Positions 52,995 to 64,000 of a stretch of 64,000 nt of DNA are shown here, piece after piece. The notes below the pieces were generated by a model. It saw nothing but the letters and a program-made list of their open reading frames with translations. It was not told where the DNA came from and did no database searches. Numbering within the stretch: the stretch's first letter is position 1; each line of letters starts with the position of its first letter. Source of the DNA: Nematostella vectensis (lineage: Eukaryota > Cnidaria > Anthozoa > Actiniaria > Edwardsiidae); assembly GCF_932526225.1 (NCBI RefSeq), contig NC_064035.1, positions 5,641,501-5,705,500 on the forward strand. Reading direction: 5' to 3'. A program made the translations under genes and the position numbers.

Positions 52995-55900
52995 ATGGTA
53001 AGTGGGCTTGATATTATGATTTGCCCGATATTTTTTAGATGTAGCGCTAGCCGAAAGATAAGTCTCGACTTACTTTCGTCTTATTTTTGCAACTCATAAT
53101 GTATAACCTTACAGTTGACTTGTCTCATCTAGTTTATTGTTGCACTAGGGAGCGTTTCTAGTAGCTTCGTTTTCGTCGTTAGGAACGCTCATAACCCTGC
53201 TAATGTTGTTTAGATTATGATTGTCACTCGAATTTGCACCTGTTTTTATACTCTTGAATTATATATTCACAATTCACACATAGAACAGTTTTTTTAACTC
53301 TTATTTCTTTAGCGTTCCATTCGTAAAGGGATTTCTCAAAATCATTCGAATTTGAGATTTGCAGAGGTGCTCTATGCATAGCCATTACAAGGGAGTAGCC
53401 CCTCCCCCCACTAACACACACCCATGTTCTTATCTCACCTATACATTCTTAATATAAGCAGCCATTTGAAATTTAATTTGTTTGATAGATTTGCAAAAAT
53501 TCAAGTTTGAAAATTTACACATTGACCCCTCAACCGGTCAGTATTGGCTTCGAGAAGTACCCATAACAACAAAAAAAAAAATCATAAATGCAAATTAACA
53601 CATGGAGATAAAGATACTCAGGTATCAGTCAAAGGGATAAATGGTTTAAAGATATGCATCCACCCAAGGTGATATCAAATACTCTTTAGTCAAATAATAG
53701 CTCAGGTTCTTTGACAAATTTCAAATCGAACAAGGAAAAACAGCAGAACAAACCCTCTCAACAAAACACACAAAATTCCACACAAGAGAAAGAGATCAGC
53801 AAACACAGCCCAATACACAAATAGATACCTTTATTCTGATCCTCCAGGTCCATTTCTGTGCCCTCAAAACATAATGTCTTCTCTTGAAGGCTTGTGAAAC
53901 CACTTGTTGACATAACAGATTGCAAAGCATTGTGGGGAGCACCAGTCAACACTCCAAGTCAGACTCTTCTTTGAAGTCTTTTCACTCCAAAGCCAAACAA
54001 ATCAATTCCAGGTCATACAGACCCAGAATAGCAGTGTAAATAAGAATGCCAATCACCCACCCCTTTGTTATTCTTTATCATTTAATGTACAGCTGTTTAT
54101 TCGCAAGGAAAAGTCTAACATGTTATTGACGATATTTTATTGGAAATACCTTGGTTACTTGCTAAGAGATCACATTACTTTTTGGTTGGCAAATTAGCGT
54201 GCACTCATGCTTTTAGTGACAAAATAACAGCAACAAAACTTCATATTTAGTGCCTATGAATAAAGCCAGAAAAGTTATTTTTCAGGAAGTGTTTTTTTTA
54301 TTAAAAGTTTTTTTTATTTAAAGTTTTTTTGTCGTCCTTTGGTGTGATAGGCGGGCCACCCCAAAGTTCATAAGATTACATAGTGCAAGTCCCCTATTAA
54401 GATACTGGCGAGCTTTTGAATGTTCTTGTTTAAAATTGCCTTAATCCCTGTTATTTAAGGAAAAGTTGTCCCTTAAAATAATGAAATCAATGTTTGTTTG
54501 CAGTAATTATCCAGTAGTTTGAAAAATGTGCCTTATGGAGAGGTTTGACATAGAAGCGCTTTTTGCAAGAAATATTTTATCAGAGGAAAAAGATCAGAAT
54601 TATTGGCAGATTGACAGAGATCATGAATGAATGTCTTTGTTTTGATTTTTTGGGGGAAGTGGGTGGGAGTAGCTCAGGATCTTGTTTTGGGAGTGGTAGG
54701 AGTAGTCAAAGACTAAAGAAAAGAATTTTATGCTTTGTTGTTGTAGGATATTGGGTTGAATCCACACCATCAGCAGAATGTGGTCAGCTACCTCAGATTT
54801 GCAAGGTTTAACAGAGGGCAGAGGATAAGGAGTGTTGAAGCCTGTTTTGAAGACCTCAAAGATAGCAGGTAAAAAGAGACCTTTTTAATATATTGGTAAT
54901 TTTTTTTTGCTGGTGCATTTGTTGTTAGCCTTTACAGTATTTCAGTTTTTTAGCACGGTATTACAATATTCAATATTCACTATGATTCCCTCCCCATATG
55001 GCCCCTTTCAGTATGCCAAATCTCAGCTTATTGTCCATAGACTTGTTGAGGATACCTACACACTAGATGAGATCACTGAGATGCTGGATGGCCTGTGTGC
55101 TGTTGTCCGGGGAGAAGTTGAGTCAGAGCTCATCAACACTGCCCACACAAATGTGCTTCTCCTGAGGCAACTCTTCAGCCAAGCAGAGAAGTGGCACCTT
55201 AAGTTGCAGGCAGATATCTCTGAGCTAGAAAACAGGTAATTTTGTGTCAATGTTGCTGAGAGGTGTGGCTCAATGTTCTCTTGAGCCCCACTTGCTTTAA
55301 AGCATTTCACCACTATGCTTGTGAAGAGGACAAAAGACAGTTTGATTTAGCCCTGTTTCATGGTTAAAGGGTTTTACCTTTTAAAAAAGATATAGCAGCT
55401 GCTTACTGTATACCTCTTAGAAACATGTTCTCCTGAATAGGTGAATAAGTCCTGCATTAAGCCCTGCCATTGAAGTTAAAAATAGTTTGAGTTGCACTAG
55501 GCCGAGATAAGTTATGGGCTGGCTAACTATTATCTACTGGTTGAAATACCTATACAGTGGATAGTTATTTGCCAGTGTTGCACAAAGCATGGATATATTC
55601 AAAGCTCATTTACCACTAAATGGCTTTCCATTACCATGGTTAACTTAGTATGTTATGCTCAATTCTTACGAATATAAATTGAAAGGCAAAAGACACATTT
55701 GTTGGGAAAAATGCATTGTGGATAAGCATTTATCCTGTGGATAGCTCTTGTGAAACCTGGCCCATGTAGTCTATGTAAAGATCACTGAAATTCGGGTAGA
55801 ATCTTAGGGTAATTGAGTGCATCAATTTGTAAGCATGTCACTGAAAATGGTACCACAGGCCAGAGTCTCCCCACTGTGGTTGTACATCCCCCCCCCCCCC

Positions 55901-58900
55901 CCCCCATACAGAGGTTATTGAAGTTCTCTGGCTTATAGTCCTTGAACCAGGCCCACTATCTTGAGAAGAAAAGCCTGTGTCAGTGAGCTCTCGTGGCTCA
56001 GCAATTCCCACCTCCCTTTTGAATGCCTCACCTCCCAGTGACATTCATGGTTGTGAAAAATAGTAACAAACTAACTTTCTGTTCTTGAATTCTTCCAAGG
56101 GAACTTATAGAGGAAATAGCGAAATTCGAGGAAAGAGAGTTTACGGCCTCCTCAAAATCACAGGTATTTGAACAAAATAGGATGAAACACCATTTAATTG
56201 TCAATAATGTTAATAACTTAATCTAAGATATTATTTGTCTTTAAGTTCTGTGTTTGTTTGTTCCCAGAGCAAGCTTTCCAAGCTGTCACAAGTTTCTAAG
56301 CTGGAACCACTTAATGAAGGTGGAGCTGTTCCTTTGTTGCAGACTGTAAGTACTGAATAATAACTGAATAATATCCTGGGAGAAGGGCTCCGCACCTGTT
56401 TGGGTATCGGGGTACCACCAAGGGTCAGTAAATACTGAATACCTATCCCTATATCCTGGAGAGGGGTAATGCACAGGCCCGCAAATGATCCCCTGCCCGC
56501 AAATGACCACCAAAAAAGCACACGGTTTGCCCGCATATGATCCTGGCCCGCAAATAACTCCCAAAAAACAACATAGCAGGCCTGCAAATGATCCCGTAAT
56601 AATTTACGGAATGGAAAGCGGAATGAAGTGCTCGACTCTAACCTAGACAAAAAAAACCACTTTCTTTCTATAAAAGAATTTTAAATGGATGAAAATTATA
56701 CATTTTAATTTAAAAAAGGAAAATACATTTAAAAAATAAAGCAATATACTATATTTCTAATAGAACCATTTTCTCTGCACTATTTTAAACTTAACACAAA
56801 ATTTGATCAATCATTTAATCAAGAGTTTTTTTTAATCGAACACCACATCATTATATATTTTTTAGTTGTGGATTGATTATACTAATAATCTTAATCGTGT
56901 TTTTAAAAAAAGAAAAAAAAATTGATGTGTTCCCTTGATTTGGTTAGAAATTGAAAATATTTTATTGTGTTTCCAAAAGTAAAAACAATCTTGCGCTTTT
57001 ATCAAATATATGTAATCCATGGAATCAGAGAAAAACAAGTTAGAAGTATATTTGTAAGCAAGAGATCATGATCATAATACTCTCTTGTTGTAAGCTAATA
57101 TTGGATTGAATTCTGCATGTGTTTTTCTAGAATTCCCGTATCCCGGTCGCTAAAAAACACGCTAAATCCCGAATACATTTATCATAGGTTATTGTGATAA
57201 AAGTCTAGTCTTTCCACATAAATACAGAGAGTTAAGAGAAAATAAATTGCTTTATTTTTTTTTAATGTATTTTCATTTTTTAAATTAAAATGTATAATTT
57301 CCTTTTGCAAAAAGAAAGCGTTCTTTTTGCATAGAGTCGAGCACTTCATTCCGCGTTACATTCCGTAAATTATTACGGGATCATTTGCGGGCTTTATGTT
57401 TTGTTTTTTTTTTTTTTGGGGGGGGGGGATCATTTTCTGGCCGTAGCCCGAGTGTCAGGCCCTTTTATCGTTCCCTATGAATGGCCTGATACTCGGGCTA
57501 GCGGGCCGAAGATCATTTGCGTGCCTATACAGTACTCAGCCCCTGTTTAGGTATAGGGGTGCCGCCAAGGGTCTGTAAGTACAAAAACCCTGCAGTGCGA
57601 ACAGAAACCCTTTCACTGCAGTGCGAACAGAAACCCTTTCACTGCAGTGCGTACAGAAACCCTTAAACTGCTGTGTTTACAGAAACCCTTAAACTGCAGT
57701 GTTTACAGAAACCCTTTCACTGCAGTGCGAACAGAAACCCTTTCACTGCAGTGCGTACAGAAACCCTTAAACTGCAGTGTTTACAGAAACCCTTAAACTG
57801 CAGTGCGTACAGAAACCCTTTCACTGCAGTGCGTACAGAAATCCTTTCACTGCAGTGCGTACAGAAACCCTTAAACTGCAGTGTTTACAGAAACCCTTAA
57901 ACTGCAGTGCGTACAGAAACCCTTAAACTGCAGTACGTACAGAAACCCTTTCACTGCAGTGCGTACAGAAACCCTTTCACTGCTGTGTGTACAGAAACCC
58001 TTAAACTGCAGTGCGTACAGAAACCCTTAAACTGCAGTGCGTACAGAAACCCTTAAACTGCTGTGTTTACAGAAACCCTTAAACTGCAGTGTTTACAGAA
58101 ACCCTTAAACTGCAGTGCGTACAGAAACCCTTTCACTGCAGTGCGTACAGAAACCCTTTCACTGCTGTGTGTACAGAAACCCTTAAACTGCAGTGTTTAC
58201 AGAAACCCTTAAACTGCAGTGCGTACAGAAACCCTTTCACTGCTGTGTGTACAGAAACCCTTAAACTGCAGTGCGTACAGAAACCCTTAAACTGCAGTGC
58301 GTACAGAAACCCTTTCACTGCAGTGCGTACAGAAACCCTTTCACTGCTGTGTGTACAGAAACCCTTTCACTGCAGTGCGTACAGAAACCCTTTCACTGCA
58401 GTGAGTACAGAAACCCTTAAACTGCAGTGCGTACAGAAACCCTTAAACTGCAGTTCATACAGAAACCTTATTGCTGTAGTGCGTACTAAAAACCCTTTTA
58501 ATGCAGTGCGTACAGTAAACGCTTTCGCTGCAGGGCTTCCAGAAACCCGTTCACTGCAATGTGTCCATAAACCCTTTCACTGCAATGCGTCAAGAAACCC
58601 GTTCACTGCACTGCATCCTTAGCCCTCTCCCTGCAGTTCAGTTGTTGCAAAGTAGCGCCTAAAACTGATACGTTAAAGCATTTTTTATACCATATACGCA
58701 TAGTTTCTTATCACGAGCATACATGCATGCCCTACTTATCTAGAATATATATCCGTATTGAACTATGCAATTGTACATATACTCGAAGTCGGGAAAAAAA
58801 CTGTTTGGTTTTATGAACACAAGCTTCGTCTAAAAAAAGGTCAATCAAAGAAAAATTATCGGGAATGGTTGCGATACGCAAGGTGATTGAATATTTCTTC

Positions 58901-61900
58901 AGTGACTTGCTCGATCAATTTTCCGTGAAATCTGCGTGGAACCTAGGGAAGATCACTGCGGTCGTCTCTTTTGTTTTTCAACATTTATTGCGCATATCAC
59001 GCAATAATATATGCCTTATATGTCTCTTTTATGGCAAGATTGACCCGTTGTAAATATTCTGGTAAATGTTAATCACTTTTTAGGAGTATAATGCACTTGT
59101 GATCTACCGATCACTGGACTCCAAAAAAACACGAACCCATTTCCCTGGAGGTTTGAGCTATGCGCTGGTCGATGCGTCATTAGACCCGTGGTAGTGTTTT
59201 ATGGTGTGTTATTTTGCTCTGTTGTGACGACATGCTGAAAAATCGAACATTGGCGCGTAGAAACGTTATCCTGAAATGAAAGGAAAAGGCAAACATATAG
59301 AACAACGGTGTATCTGTATAACATTTTTTAGAGAAAAAAGGAACAAATTTCAAAGTTCTTGTCTTGATGTACTTGTGAAATGAAAAAAAAAATCGAAAGT
59401 AGACGTTGTGTAAATGAACGGTGCGTTCTAGTTTGATAACCTAACCTGTCTTTAAACCTTTGTAACTATAAAGACTTCGCTACGCACTTTACTGGGATAA
59501 CATCTTAACAGCCCTAGTCATTGGTGCTTCGAAGTCATCCGCAAGTCAAGTGAAAAAAGGAAATCAAAGCAAGAGGTGTGCCAAAGACATTGCTTCGGTG
59601 AAAATTCTAACAGAGTTTCTCCGTATATACAAAGCACAAGTATACAAGGATTTTTTATTTTGCTTAAAATTATCCCTAAATCAGAGACTTTTAACTCCTC
59701 TCTTAAAATTTTATCCTCTGTCGAAATCCGAACTAGTCTTTAACCAAATTTCGCCCAAAAAGAGAAAATCATCGCAGCTCAAACTTAATTTGCTTGGTTT
59801 TCTTGTTTCTTACTTGAAAGGAGTTTTCCTTTCATGAAAAACATTTCCCGTGATTATTTTATCTCCATAGTTGCGTCTTTACCTCATCGTATTGTTCCAG
59901 TCTTTATTCTCTCGACAAATCATGGCAATGTTTCCCGGTTTCTTAACCACAAGGCATTATCCGCGGTTTTTTCCTTTACGCTTATTGGGCTTTCCTCCGA
60001 GTATGGATCGCCTGAAGATTATTTGAAGACGCCTCGCCTCTATGACAACGCTCGCAAAACCGTTTACATTAAAAGGATTGTATACCAAGCACTCGCCAGT
60101 ATTTCACTAATACATCGTGAAAACATGGGCTACACTAGTATATAAAACAAGCTATGGATAGAATGCCCAAAGCATGGCCATGATACTTCAACTCTCTGAG
60201 AAAGAACTTTTGACCGAGCTCATTCAGGATCAGCAAAAGGTTGGCTTTGTTTGCCGCGGTATACTTGTTCATGTTGCAAGTTCTATGAGGTTATTCAGCA
60301 TTGAGCGAACGACGAGCCTTTTAAAAACTTTTCGATAGTAATTATAAACGATTTTCTCGAAGTTTAGTCGACCTGTAATAAGAAATAACTAGTCTACAAA
60401 TTAGAGCATTTGCTTATTTGCATCCATATATACAAATAGGCTTTTTATTGTTCTCGGCCCAGCACTCTTAGATAAAGTTAGCTGAATTGGTTCTGCTTTT
60501 GTTTGTAGGAGATCAACAGACTGAATGATGAGAACACGAAGTTGAAGGGCCGCCTGAAGGACCTCGAATCTAGGGTAAACCTTTATGGTGGCAGCGTCAA
60601 TTAAAGCATGTTCATTACCCGTAATGATCACGTCGTTCTGGACATCAACTGAAAGCTATCTGCGACCGGATTCTGATTTACAACAGAGATTGTCGTGCCA
60701 GTTGCACGAAACGCTTTATTTATCTTATGTTTTATGTATCATTTCTTCAGGCAACTGGGGTTCTAGGGGAGAAAAGTCAATTGCTGGCGAATCTAGAGAA
60801 GACACAGGCCGAGCTAAAGGCCAAGGGAAATGTCAAGGTGAGAAAAAAATTAAACCATTAATGTAGGATCCTATCATAGTGTCCCAAAGAAAAAGACTTT
60901 TGTTGCTTACGGAAACCAATCTGAAAATGTGATGATCTTGTGCTTCCCTTGTTTCTGACTCCCCTCTATACAGAAACAGACTGATTGCAATCATAAGTCT
61001 GGGTTAGTGTGTAACCACTAATTTTAAGAAAGCCAATCCTTTTAAGCCCTAAGCGCATAGGTATACCCTCTATATATAGACCCCTTTGTGTTCATGTTCA
61101 TCAACCTGTTGCAGGCTCATGGCAAGGAGCTGGCCCAATTGGAAGAACAAATGGCTAAAGTCAAGTTGGAATTGAAAAAGGTATGACTAAATGACTAAAC
61201 TTCCTGCCAAGTGTGGTGGTGTATTACTGCACAATGTTGATTTGTAGTGTTATTCGTCGAGTTGGAATTGAAAAGGGTAGAAGCAATTCTCTGTTGTGTA
61301 TTCTTATCCAGTGTTGTTGTGTATAATCATCTGGTCTTCTGTAGTGTTGCTGTGTATTGTTGTTCAGTCTTGATGTTTATAATGTTGTATATTGTTGTTT
61401 ACTGTTTATTGATAGTGCTGTCCAGCGTGTTTGTGTTTTGTTGATCAATAGTGTTGTCCAGTGTTGATTGATACTGTTGTCCAGTGTTGATTGATACTGT
61501 TGTCCAGTGTTGATTGATAATGTTGTCCAGTGTTGATTGATAATGTTGTCCAGCGTTGATTGATAATGTTGTCCAGTGTTGATTGATACTGTTGTCCGGT
61601 GTTGATTGATACTGTTGTCCAGTGTTGATTGATAATGTTGTCCAGTGTTGATTGATAATGTTGTCCAGTGTTGATCGATAATGTTGTCCGGTGTTGATCG
61701 ATAATGTTGTCCAGTGTTGATTGATAATGTTGTCCAGTGTTGATTGATAATGTTGTCCAGTGTTGATTGATAATGTTGTCCAGTGTTGATCGATAATGTT
61801 GTCCGGTGTTGATCGATAATGTTGTCCAGTGTTGATTGATAATGTTGTCCAGTGTTGATTGATAATGTTGTCCAGTGTTGATTGATAATGTTGTCCAGTG

Positions 61901-63768
61901 TTGATTGATACTGTTGTCCAGTGTTGATTGATACTGTTGTCCAGTGTTGATTGATACTGTTGTCCAGTGTTGATTGATAATGTTGTCCAGTGTTGATTGA
62001 TACTGGTGTCCAGTGTTGATTGATACTGTTGTCCAGTGTTGATTGATACTGTTGTCCAGTGTTGATTGATACTGTTGTCCGGTGTTGATTGATAATGTTG
62101 TCCAGTGTTAATTGATACTGTTGTCCAGTGTTGATTGATACTGTTGTCCAGTGTTGATTGATACTGTTGTCCAGTGTTGATTGATACTGTTGTCCAGTGT
62201 TGATTGATACTATTGTCCAGTGTTGATTGATACTGGTGTCCAGTGTTGATTGATACTGTTGTCGAGTGTTGATTGATACTGTTGTCCAGTGTTGATTGAT
62301 ACTGTTGTCCAGTGTTGATTGACACTGTTGTCCAGTGATGATTGATAATGTTGTCCGGTGTTGGTTAAAAATGTTGTCCAGTGTTGATTGATAATGTTGT
62401 CCAGTGTTGATTGATACTGTTGTCCGGTGTTGATTGATAATGTTGTCTAGTGTTGATTGATAATGATGTCCAGTGTTGATTGATAATGTTGTCTGGTGTT
62501 GATCGATAATGTTGTCTGGTGTTGATCGATAATGTTGTCCAGTGTTGATCGATAATGTTGTCCAGTGTTGATCGATAATGTTTTCCGGTGTTGGTCGGTA
62601 ATGTTGTCCGGTGTTGGTCGATAATGTTGTCTGGTGTTGATCGATAATGTTGTCCAGTGTTGATCGATAATGTTGTCCAGTGTTGATAGATAATGTTGTC
62701 CGGTGTTGGTTGATAATGTTGTCTGGTGTTGATCGATAATGTTGTCCGGTGTTGATCGATAATGTTGTCCAGTGTTGATTGATACTGGTGTCCAGTGTTG
62801 ATTGATACTGTTGTCCAGTGTTGATCGATAATGTTGTCCAGTGTTGATTGATACTGTTGTCCAGTGTTGATTGATAATGTTGTCCAGTGTTAATTGATAC
62901 TGTTGTCCAGTGTTGTTTGATAATGTTGTCCAGTGTTGATTGATACTGTTGTCCAGTGTTGATTGATAATGTTGTCCAGTGTTGATTGATACTGTTGTCC
63001 AGTGTTGATCGATAATGTTGTCCAGTGTTGATTGATACTGTTGTCCGGTGTTGATTGATACTGTTGTCCGGTGTTGATTGATACTGTTGTCCAGTGTTGA
63101 TTGATCCCGTTGTGAGTTAGATCTGTGAGTCACAAATATCTTTTCGTCTCCAGTCACAAGAAAACACCTCCAACATTGCCGCCTCTCTAGATGGCGATAT
63201 CGCCGACGCCAAGGTAAACACGCACGACCTCTAGGGGCGGCCACTTTAGAGATGCGATCAGCCCCATTACTAAAAAGCGATCGCTATTGTAGAACTATCG
63301 AGAAGCCGTTCATCACTATGTTTATGGATGCCGGTGGTCTGCACTATCAGACTTCTGGGTTTCTGGGCTTCTTCTCCACTAGAATTACTGTTAGATTCTA
63401 TCGGTCATAATAAAGCATAAATCATGAAATACTCTATAGATAACAATATTCTCCAAATGTAAAGATATTTCAATGTTCAAAACAAAACCAAGGCAACAGT
63501 CTTTAATTAAGGCCAGTCACGCCTTCATTGCGCGCTCCCACTCAATACACAGTCACAAAAAGCATTCATTTCCATCGGCGAGCTCAAGCGAGTAAATGAG
63601 ATACTTTTAATCGATACTCATGTATCGGACTTAAATTATGCATGGTTGGTTTGAATTTTTCTTGCAAGTGAACTGTGTATAATCCTTTAAGTTTGCTTAG
63701 ATCGATTTTCTCTCTTTTCCCAGCATGAGATCCTTCGCCTTCGAGAAGAGCTTGAACAAGCGCAGCAG
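52995..63768 (+). CDS. LZTFL1: leucine zipper transcription factor-like 1 (3' end outside window)
   Basis: Cytoplasmic coiled-coil regulator of BBSome entry into cilia. Exons: 52995-52997 (the ATG alone before GTAAGT), 54747-54868, 55041-55235, 56100-56163, 56268-56345, 60509-60574, 60751-60837, 61115-61180, 63154-63213, 63724-63768; 262 residues, all phases consistent, with the frame open at the last donor. The N-terminal part is close to vertebrate LZTFL1: GLNPHHQQNVVSYLRFAR, LVEDTYTLDEITEML, EVESELINTAHTNVLLLRQL and EKWHLKLQADISELENR. LEPLNEGG follows, then Lys/Glu/Leu heptad coiled coil (EINRLNDENTKLKGRLKDLE onward). The human protein has 299 residues, so about 40-60 C-terminal residues should lie beyond 64000. 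A start exon of just three coding bases is unusual, but M-DIGLNPHHQ aligns exactly with the family start. Intron 5 (56346-60508) and intron 8 (61181-63153) are swollen by repeats. Confidence 0.95.
56470..57525. mobile_element. fold-back DNA element in LZTFL1 intron 5
   Basis: Long inverted arms: about 56570-56745 is complementary to about 57250-57395. The best part, GCCCGCAAATGATCCCGTAA followed by TAATTTACGGAATG and GAATGAAGTGCTCGACTCT, is nearly perfect over 60 bp. Outside it, the motif CCCGCAAATGATC recurs several times on the left. The central 500 bp is AT-rich and non-coding. Diverged direct repeats (TGTTT-GGTAT-GGGG-CC-CCAAGGGTC) flank it at about 56398-56437 and 57544-57582. Confidence 0.7.
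57580..58640 (+). repeat. 26-bp minisatellite, about 40 copies
   Basis: The unit is CTGCAGTGCGTACAGAAACC plus CTTTCA or CTTAAA, with a third variant CTGCAGTGTTTACAG. Each copy carries a PstI-type CTGCAG. Variants are interspersed in a mosaic. The last four or five copies (after about 58450) are strongly diverged. The 75- and 177-codon plus-strand frames here come from the repeat. Confidence 0.97.
58641..60508 (+). other. distal part of LZTFL1 intron 5
   Basis: Unique AT-rich sequence. Two open frames of 95 and 103 codons (59550-59837 and 59834-60145) overlap by four bases (ATGA) but have no family features, no splice context and AT-driven composition. I see no gene here. Confidence 0.5.
61440..63112 (+). 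repeat. 23-bp minisatellite, about 72 copies
   Basis: The unit is TTGTCCAGTGTTGATTGATAATG, or ...GATACTG. It fills most of LZTFL1 intron 8. Because 23 is not a multiple of 3 and the unit lacks stops in the complementary strand, minus-strand frames of 308 and 265 codons arise with a 23-residue period; they are not genes. Confidence 0.97.
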
Positions 63769-64000
63769 GTATGCCCTTCGCTTATATACCAAATATCCAA
63801 CATCTCAGGTATCTATCTAAATTCATGATTGATTGGACGAGTGGGTGGAGGAGGGTTTTTTTACGCTCCCGCACAATACCGAGTCGCACAAAGCTATTTC
63901 AATTGGCTTGCTCAAGTAAGTAATTGATATATTTCCAACCGTTATCGCCAATAAAGTACCAGACAATATTCAGGTGTAGTTTTTTTGAAGTGTTCGGCGT

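Noticed and set aside
58089-58622. 177-codon plus-strand open frame rich in Cys, Thr and Leu
   Set aside because: Product of the 26-bp tandem repeat; period 26 residues, no start context.
59550-60145. Two overlapping open frames (95 and 103 codons) with a 4-base ATGA overlap
   Set aside because: The overlap looks operon-like, but this is an animal intron; composition is AT-driven and there is no recognisable domain or splice context.
61399-62325. 308-codon minus-strand open frame
   Set aside because: Entirely 23-bp minisatellite; the 23-residue period is three units and no unique coding sequence is present.
62447-63244. 265-codon minus-strand open frame
   Set aside because: Same 23-bp array, with a short extension antisense to a genuine LZTFL1 exon.

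Overview
This is a 64 kb piece of an intron-rich animal genome. It most likely comes from a cnidarian, probably an anthozoan close to the starlet sea anemone. The inference rests on short exons with consensus GT/AG splice sites, AT-rich introns and intergenic DNA, protein sequences close to vertebrate orthologues, an EGF/discoidin (F5/8C) gene type that is expanded in anthozoans, and many minisatellites and small palindromic DNA elements. No bacterial, organellar or viral gene was recognised. The species assignment is inference.

Layout. 1-7962 is AT-rich and has no gene I can name; it holds two weak exon candidates (1016-1138, 5007-5109), one palindromic MITE-like element and a TTA microsatellite. 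7963-20914 (+) is a 13-exon voltage-gated calcium channel beta subunit (CACNB); its last intron is almost entirely a GAT-type microsatellite. 20915-24994 is mostly repeats, with a possible 76-codon minus-strand ORF (22677-22907) and a MITE. 24995-29566 (+) is a six-exon 26S proteasome lid subunit, PSMD7/Rpn8; one intron carries a 1 kb array of a 29-bp unit. 29567-35954 holds two transposon-like palindromes, a broken secreted EGF-F5/8C gene (31792-33896, +) and a C-rich minisatellite. 35955-46815 (-) is a 15-exon SLC4 anion exchanger of the AE1/2/3 clade. 46816-50804 is gene-poor and rich in repeats, with a truncated non-LTR retrotransposon tail and two MITE families. 50805-52673 (-) is an intronless PDE12 (2',5'-phosphodiesterase / mitochondrial poly(A) exonuclease). 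It is arranged head to head, about 320 bp away, with LZTFL1 (52995 to beyond the window, +), a BBSome regulator whose last exons lie outside the window.

The genes are unrelated housekeeping or membrane genes and do not form a pathway. I rebuilt each multi-exon gene by hand by joining exons in frame, and phases agree at every junction of CACNB, PSMD7, SLC4 and LZTFL1.

The most striking theme is that several intronic tandem repeats contain, or are copied from, splice sites. The anion exchanger has nine 50-bp copies of an exon end with its GTAAG donor, plus a second decayed copy of a different exon end. PSMD7 has about 34 copies of a unit with a perfect GGTAAGT donor. CACNB has a 56-bp duplication that carries a 3' acceptor. 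LZTFL1 has two arrays whose units contain CAG acceptor-like motifs. Whether splicing is affected can only be tested with RNA data.
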